In this document: positions 6,063 to 9,056 of the stretch, in pieces
Position numbering within the stretch: the stretch's first letter is position 1
Layout: each line of letters starts with the position of its first letter
From: Promethearchaeota archaeon
GTDB lineage: Archaea; Asgardarchaeota; Lokiarchaeia; Sigynarchaeales; SOKP01
Assembly (NCBI GenBank): GCA_030605085.1
Contig: JAUWBH010000209.1
Location: 1 to 9,056 of the forward strand
Direction: 5' to 3'
Length of the DNA: 9,056 nucleotides
The notes under the pieces: generated by a model
What the model was told of the DNA's origin: nothing
What the model saw: only the letters and a program-made list of their open reading frames with translations
Databases searched by the model: none
Translations under genes and position numbers: made by a program

Positions 6063-6539
6063 ATGGATTATAAATATTTTCGTGATGGTTTAATTTCATT
6101 ATCTGCGATTCAATTCATTTTTTCATTTACTTTTTTAGTCAGTTCAATAGTACTAAAACCTTACATTGCCTTAGAACCAAATGAAAGAGACTTCATTGTT
6201 TTCTTGACGATAGTCAGTATGATTTTTAGCAGCTACTACTTAGTAGAGGGCTTAAAATTTGAGAAAGTATTTAGATTGGAAGAAAAGCATATTCGTAAAT
6301 TTGGAAAACGGATTGGAATTGTATCAGTATTATATTCTCCTCACTTCTTTTTTTTATGTTCGCTTTTGTTTTTAGATTTGCATAATCTACAAATCATGAT
6401 GATTTGGGTAATTATAATTATAGAAATCCTATTACTTGGGATTCTCATTAAAGAGATTTATGATCTTCTTTTTAAGGAAGAAACTGAAAGGAAATTTGAG
6501 ATAGAGCAAAATCGAAAAGTGTATTTTGAACGAAAGTAA
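6063..6539 (+). CDS. Four-helix integral membrane protein of unknown function
   Basis: The 158-aa protein has four hydrophobic segments at about residues 10-32, 44-64, 84-105 and 110-135, so it should sit in the cytoplasmic membrane with both ends on the same side. The loop 65-83 (KFEKVFRLEEKHIRKFGKR) and the tail 136-158 are strongly charged and basic, which by the positive-inside rule places them in the cytoplasm. No catalytic or transport motif is recognised. It is transcribed divergently from the 564-aa membrane protein, so shared regulation is possible, and converges on the BRO1-like gene. No Shine-Dalgarno is visible; the AATTTT repeat lies immediately upstream. A real gene is likely from its length, membrane-like pattern and fit between neighbours; the function is unknown. 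Confidence 0.78.
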   Translation: MDYKYFRDGLISLSAIQFIFSFTFLVSSIVLKPYIALEPNERDFIVFLTIVSMIFSSYYLVEGLKFEKVFRLEEKHIRKFGKRIGIVSVLYSPHFFFLCSLLFLDLHNLQIMMIWVIIIIEILLLGILIKEIYDLLFKEETERKFEIEQNRKVYFERK

Positions 6540-6590
6540 AGCTAAAAAATCTTCAAAAAAAGCTTTTTTCACCTTCTTATGTCTTAGTTA
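6540..6590. terminator. Bidirectional oligo-T termination region between convergent genes
   Basis: Between the two convergent stop codons lies the palindrome AAAAAAGCTTTTTT (6556-6569), giving a six-T run on both strands, with AAAAAAT at 6544-6550 adding another T-run on the minus strand. Archaeal RNA polymerase terminates at oligo-T tracts, so one short site can serve both transcripts. The palindrome leaves no loop, so oligo-T release rather than a bacterial-style hairpin is the likely mechanism. Confidence 0.5.
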
Positions 6591-7832
6591 TTACTTAGTT
6601 GTAGCTATTTTTGTAATTGCAGTTTCTATCATTTTAATCTTCGTTGAATATTTTTCCATTAGGTCCGCAAATTTTTCCACATCGATTTCCTTATTTTCTC
6701 TTAAAACTTTCAATTCGTTAATAGTTCGTACTATACCTGCTTTTTTGTCTATTAATCTTTCTCGCTTACTATATGGAATTTTTTGTTCTATTTTTTTCTT
6801 TTGAAATGATTTGAATCTCTTAATGTTTAAGTCTTTAGGCACAAATTTGGTTAAATAAATCGTGCTTTTTGGAACAAAGGGAGCCAAATTTTCTGGTATG
6901 GAAATAATCGGCTCAGGATCTTGAATCCTTTTAATATCCTCGTAACTTAATGGCTCAAGCGTGAATTCTTTAATTGTATCTTTGACAACGGATAGATTTA
7001 GCTCTACGTTATTTCTCTCCTCGCTCGACAAATCAGAAATGCCACTGATCATTTCATTCCAAATTTCTTCTGATTTCAAGAAGTAGAAATTAGCTTTTTG
7101 CTGCAATTTTCTTACTTTATCTTTATTGATACTCGTAATAGAGGATTCTAATGACGCTTTAGCTTTAAGTTGGCAAGCTTTACCCATGTCAAAATGAAAT
7201 TGTGCTCTTAATTGTTGTTTTTTCTTTTCTTCGTGCTTTTTCAGATAAAATAATCTTTTTGATAATGAGCTTAATCCGGCATACAATTTCGAAGCATAAT
7301 ATATATTGTTCGAATTTTCTTCCTTGAGGGCAGCAATACTTTGTGCTAAAACTCGTGCTTCCTCTGAATTCAATTCAAGATTCTCAGATGAGAGGGTTAA
7401 ACCTATATCATGTTGATTTATTGATGCAGCACTAAAATAGGCTCCAGTTTTAAAAATCTTACTACACTCAACCATTGCAATAATTGAATCTTCCCATTCC
7501 TCTTCCTCTTCAAATTTCTCTGAGATTTGCGCATAGGCTCTTGCCATTACCCACAATGTACGAGCACACTCAAACATTAAATCCCTTATTTGAATCTCTC
7601 TGTTATTTTCTAAAGGTTCTAAAAATATTGGTGTAAGATCTAATTCTTTTAAAATCCTAACGTTATCTTCATTTTGATAGTTAATATTTAACTTCTTAGT
7701 GTATTCTAAAACAAGATTTAGATCGTCTAGATTGAAATTTTCTTCTTCTTTGTCTAATGCTTCTTCAATTTTTTTAATTTTAAAATGAAGATATCGAATT
7801 CTTTGCATTACTACATCTGTAAAAAAAGGCAT
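6591..7832 (-). CDS. BRO1/ALIX-like helical protein (tentative)
   Basis: The protein is 413 aa from the ATG at 7832; an in-frame GTG at 7841, directly after a stop codon, would give 416 aa (residue numbers here use the 416-aa form). It is all-helical, without membrane segments or catalytic motifs. Several stretches line up by eye with the eukaryotic BRO1 domain of ALIX: FECARTLWVMARAYAQIS (90-107) with the 'vLFNxAALxSQIA' helix; WEDSIIAMVECSKIFKTGAYF (116-136) with the helix ending in 'AxGAF'; EEARVLAQSIAALKEENSN (160-178) and YYASKLYAGLSSL (181-193) with the 'mLAQAQE...K...iAKLa' region; and a Pro-rich exit PENLAPFVPKST (316-327), comparable to the end of BRO1. BRO1 proteins bind ESCRT-III subunits. 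After it comes a basic linker (340-365) and a C-terminal coiled coil (about 366-410). A TPR-like or otherwise unrelated helical repeat is the main alternative. The gene is certain; the BRO1 call is moderate and untested. Confidence 0.85.
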   Translation of the reverse strand: MPFFTDVVMQRIRYLHFKIKKIEEALDKEEENFNLDDLNLVLEYTKKLNINYQNEDNVRILKELDLTPIFLEPLENNREIQIRDLMFECARTLWVMARAYAQISEKFEEEEEWEDSIIAMVECSKIFKTGAYFSAASINQHDIGLTLSSENLELNSEEARVLAQSIAALKEENSNNIYYASKLYAGLSSLSKRLFYLKKHEEKKKQQLRAQFHFDMGKACQLKAKASLESSITSINKDKVRKLQQKANFYFLKSEEIWNEMISGISDLSSEERNNVELNLSVVKDTIKEFTLEPLSYEDIKRIQDPEPIISIPENLAPFVPKSTIYLTKFVPKDLNIKRFKSFQKKKIEQKIPYSKRERLIDKKAGIVRTINELKVLRENKEIDVEKFADLMEKYSTKIKMIETAITKIATTK

Positions 7833-7888
7833 ATTCCACACTTACAGTTTTTTGTTTAAATTTCTGTTAATTACAATAATTTAACCAT

Positions 7889-7909
7889 CATTTTAAAACC
7901 ATTTTAAAA
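7889..7909. promoter_or_regulatory. Duplicated TATA-like element in the BRO1-like/ATP-grasp divergent spacer
   Basis: CATTTTAAAA occurs at 7889-7898 and 7900-7909, an 11-bp step, about one helical turn. The core TTTTAAAA is self-complementary and could serve as a TATA-like box on either strand. The right copy is centred about 29 bases before the ATP-grasp ATG at 7935, giving a nearly leaderless plus-strand transcript. The left copy would start a minus-strand transcript near 7869 with a leader of about 37 nt for the BRO1-like gene. No Shine-Dalgarno precedes either start, which fits short leaders. Confidence 0.45.
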
Positions 7910-7934
7910 ATATGAAAATTATTATACATTAAAA

Positions 7935-9056
7935 ATGTACAATCAAAAAATATTTATCTTTGAATTTGTGAGTGGAGGAGGATACAATCAAGTTGACATT
8001 CCTTTGTCTTTATTTTGCGAAGGTTATGCAATGTTAAGAACAACAATAGAAGATTTCAAAAAATTAGGTTTTCAAATTATTACTTTATTAGATAAAAGAA
8101 TTAGTCATTTAGCTCGTTATTTAAAAACCGATATGGTAAAGTTTGTTAAACCTGAGGACGATTACTTAAAAATTTATACTAAATGTGTAAAAAAATCACC
8201 CTTCTGTTTTATAATTGCCCCAGAATTCTCAAAACACCTCTATAATCTTACTAAAATAGCAAAAAATCTTAACAAGAAAATTCTAAGTATAGATTTAAGC
8301 GGTGTTTGGTTGGGAACCTCTAAGCTAGAAACTTATAAATATTTTATAGCTAATAAAGTCAACACTCCAAAATCCTATAAAATCCCTTTAAAAGGAGGAA
8401 AAATGGATGTAGACTTCATACTTCAAAAATTTGAACAGTTCGATTGTTCCTTAATAATGAAACCCGAAGATGGTGCAGGATCGGAATTAATATATCACTT
8501 TACGACTAAAGACCAGATTTTACAGTTGTTTGAAAGGGCTAAAGCAAATCTTGATATCGCTAGGAGCTATATCGTTCAAGAGTTTATTGACGGTGATGAT
8601 TTAAGTATTTCTATAATTAACAGAACTACCTCTGAAAAAATTAACACCATGGATCAGATTATTCTGAGTATAAATGCTCAAAATGTACAAAATATAGATT
8701 CTAATAAAGATTCTCTCTACTTGGGAGGCTTTACTCCCGTGGAAAATTATAAAGTTTTAAAAAAAAAATTCGAAAAGATTTTAAAATCCATGGACTTAAC
8801 AAGTTTCCAGGGATATTTTGGAATAGATTTTATAAAAAAAGCAGATAATTCCATCCATTTTATAGAAATTAACCCAAGATTAACTACGTCATATATTGGT
8901 ATTAGAAACATATTGGATTTTAATCCTCTAGAATTCCTATTTAATCAATATAAATCTAAATTTGAATTAACAAAAGTAGAGCCAAATAAGTTTTCACATT
9001 TCACTCGATTAGAATTGAAATACTCTGGAAATAAATCGTTCAAAAATATAATGAAT
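7935..9056 (+). CDS. ATP-grasp ligase of the COG1821/MfnD (tyramine-glutamate ligase) type, C-terminus cut by window edge
   Basis: From the ATG at 7935 there are 374 open codons to the window edge. The N-terminus IFIFEFVSGGG (6-16) followed by LFCEGYAMLRTTIEDFKKLG (26-45) and ITLLDKR (49-55) matches the archaeal COG1821 ATP-grasp family, which includes methanogen MfnD, the enzyme joining glutamate to tyramine in methanofuran synthesis. ATP-grasp landmarks are the nucleotide-binding Lys in LIMKPEDGAGSE (173-184), SYIVQEFIDGDDLSI (211-225), the metal-binding Asp in GYFGIDFI (293-300) and the Mg-binding EINPRLTTSY (311-320). All appear intact, so an active carboxylate-amine ligase is expected. 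The chain is already longer than I expect for MfnD (about 290-300 aa), so it has a C-terminal extension or belongs to a different subgroup. The substrate is therefore uncertain; tyramine/glutamate is one possibility. Transcribed divergently from the BRO1-like gene with a near-leaderless start. Confidence 0.88.
   Translation, partial: MYNQKIFIFEFVSGGGYNQVDIPLSLFCEGYAMLRTTIEDFKKLGFQIITLLDKRISHLARYLKTDMVKFVKPEDDYLKIYTKCVKKSPFCFIIAPEFSKHLYNLTKIAKNLNKKILSIDLSGVWLGTSKLETYKYFIANKVNTPKSYKIPLKGGKMDVDFILQKFEQFDCSLIMKPEDGAGSELIYHFTTKDQILQLFERAKANLDIARSYIVQEFIDGDDLSISIINRTTSEKINTMDQIILSINAQNVQNIDSNKDSLYLGGFTPVENYKVLKKKFEKILKSMDLTSFQGYFGIDFIKKADNSIHFIEINPRLTTSYIGIRNILDFNPLEFLFNQYKSKFELTKVEPNKFSHFTRLELKYSGNKSFKNIMN

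Noticed and set aside
6556..6569. Palindrome AAAAAAGCTTTTTT considered as a bacterial-type hairpin terminator
   Set aside because: The inverted repeat has no loop and only one G-C step on each side, so a stable hairpin is unlikely; oligo-T termination explains it better.
6526..6804. Open frame of 92 codons on the plus strand with hydrophobic content
   Set aside because: It is mostly antisense to the C-terminal coiled coil of the BRO1-like gene. The apparent hydrophobicity is what the complement of Lys/Glu-rich codons produces, and it crosses the oligo-T termination region.
1..9056. tRNA, rRNA, CRISPR arrays, insertion sequences or integrases
   Set aside because: Spacers were read for cloverleaf-like GC-rich segments, regular repeat-spacer arrays and terminal inverted repeats; only short AT-rich repeats were found and no transposase or integrase motif was seen.

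Overview
The window looks like a piece of an AT-rich archaeal chromosome. The archaeal markers are an Alba-family nucleic-acid-binding protein, a UPF0200-type P-loop kinase, an archaeal-length PRPP synthetase and a COG1821/MfnD-like ATP-grasp ligase. Promoters are TATA-box-like, several starts have no Shine-Dalgarno sequence, and no bacterial -35/-10 pairs stand out. Two proteins have a eukaryotic flavour: a JAMM metalloprotease that reads closely like proteasomal Rpn11, and a helical protein that resembles the ESCRT-associated BRO1/ALIX domain. Together they make an Asgard (Promethearchaeota, perhaps Lokiarchaeia-like) archaeon the best guess. That placement is an inference, because no rRNA or other phylogenetic marker is present.

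Layout. The left edge carries an Alba-family gene (minus strand, C-terminus cut by the edge), with two tandem TATA-like elements in front of it. Upstream of it, also on the minus strand, lies the Rpn11-like JAMM protease gene. A 151-bp divergent spacer holding a perfect 27-bp palindrome separates the protease from the plus-strand UPF0200 kinase. The kinase converges on, and overlaps by 13 bp, the minus-strand PRPP synthetase gene. Upstream of prs on the same strand are an IscU/NifU-like protein that has lost two of its three cluster-ligand cysteines, a 95-residue helical protein one base ahead of it, and a large polytopic membrane protein. A short divergent spacer with an AATTTT hexamer repeat leads to a plus-strand four-helix membrane protein. 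That gene converges, across an oligo-A/oligo-T palindrome, on the minus-strand BRO1-like gene. A last divergent spacer with a duplicated TATA-like element leads to the plus-strand ATP-grasp ligase, which runs off the right edge.

How the genes fit together. No single operon pathway spans the window. The 95-aa gene and the NifU-like gene form a near-certain transcriptional and translational pair. The kinase and prs are nucleotide/PRPP housekeeping genes. The JAMM protease and BRO1-like protein could belong to ubiquitin and ESCRT-type machinery, but they are about 5 kb apart and no ubiquitin, E1/E2 or ESCRT-III gene is visible. The most interesting leads are the H/C/S ligand replacement in the NifU-like protein together with its unknown partner, the BRO1-like protein, the Rpn11-like protease with long charged extensions, and the 27-bp palindrome. 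I see no rRNA, tRNA, CRISPR array, insertion sequence or integrase. No stretch longer than 300 bases lacks a gene.
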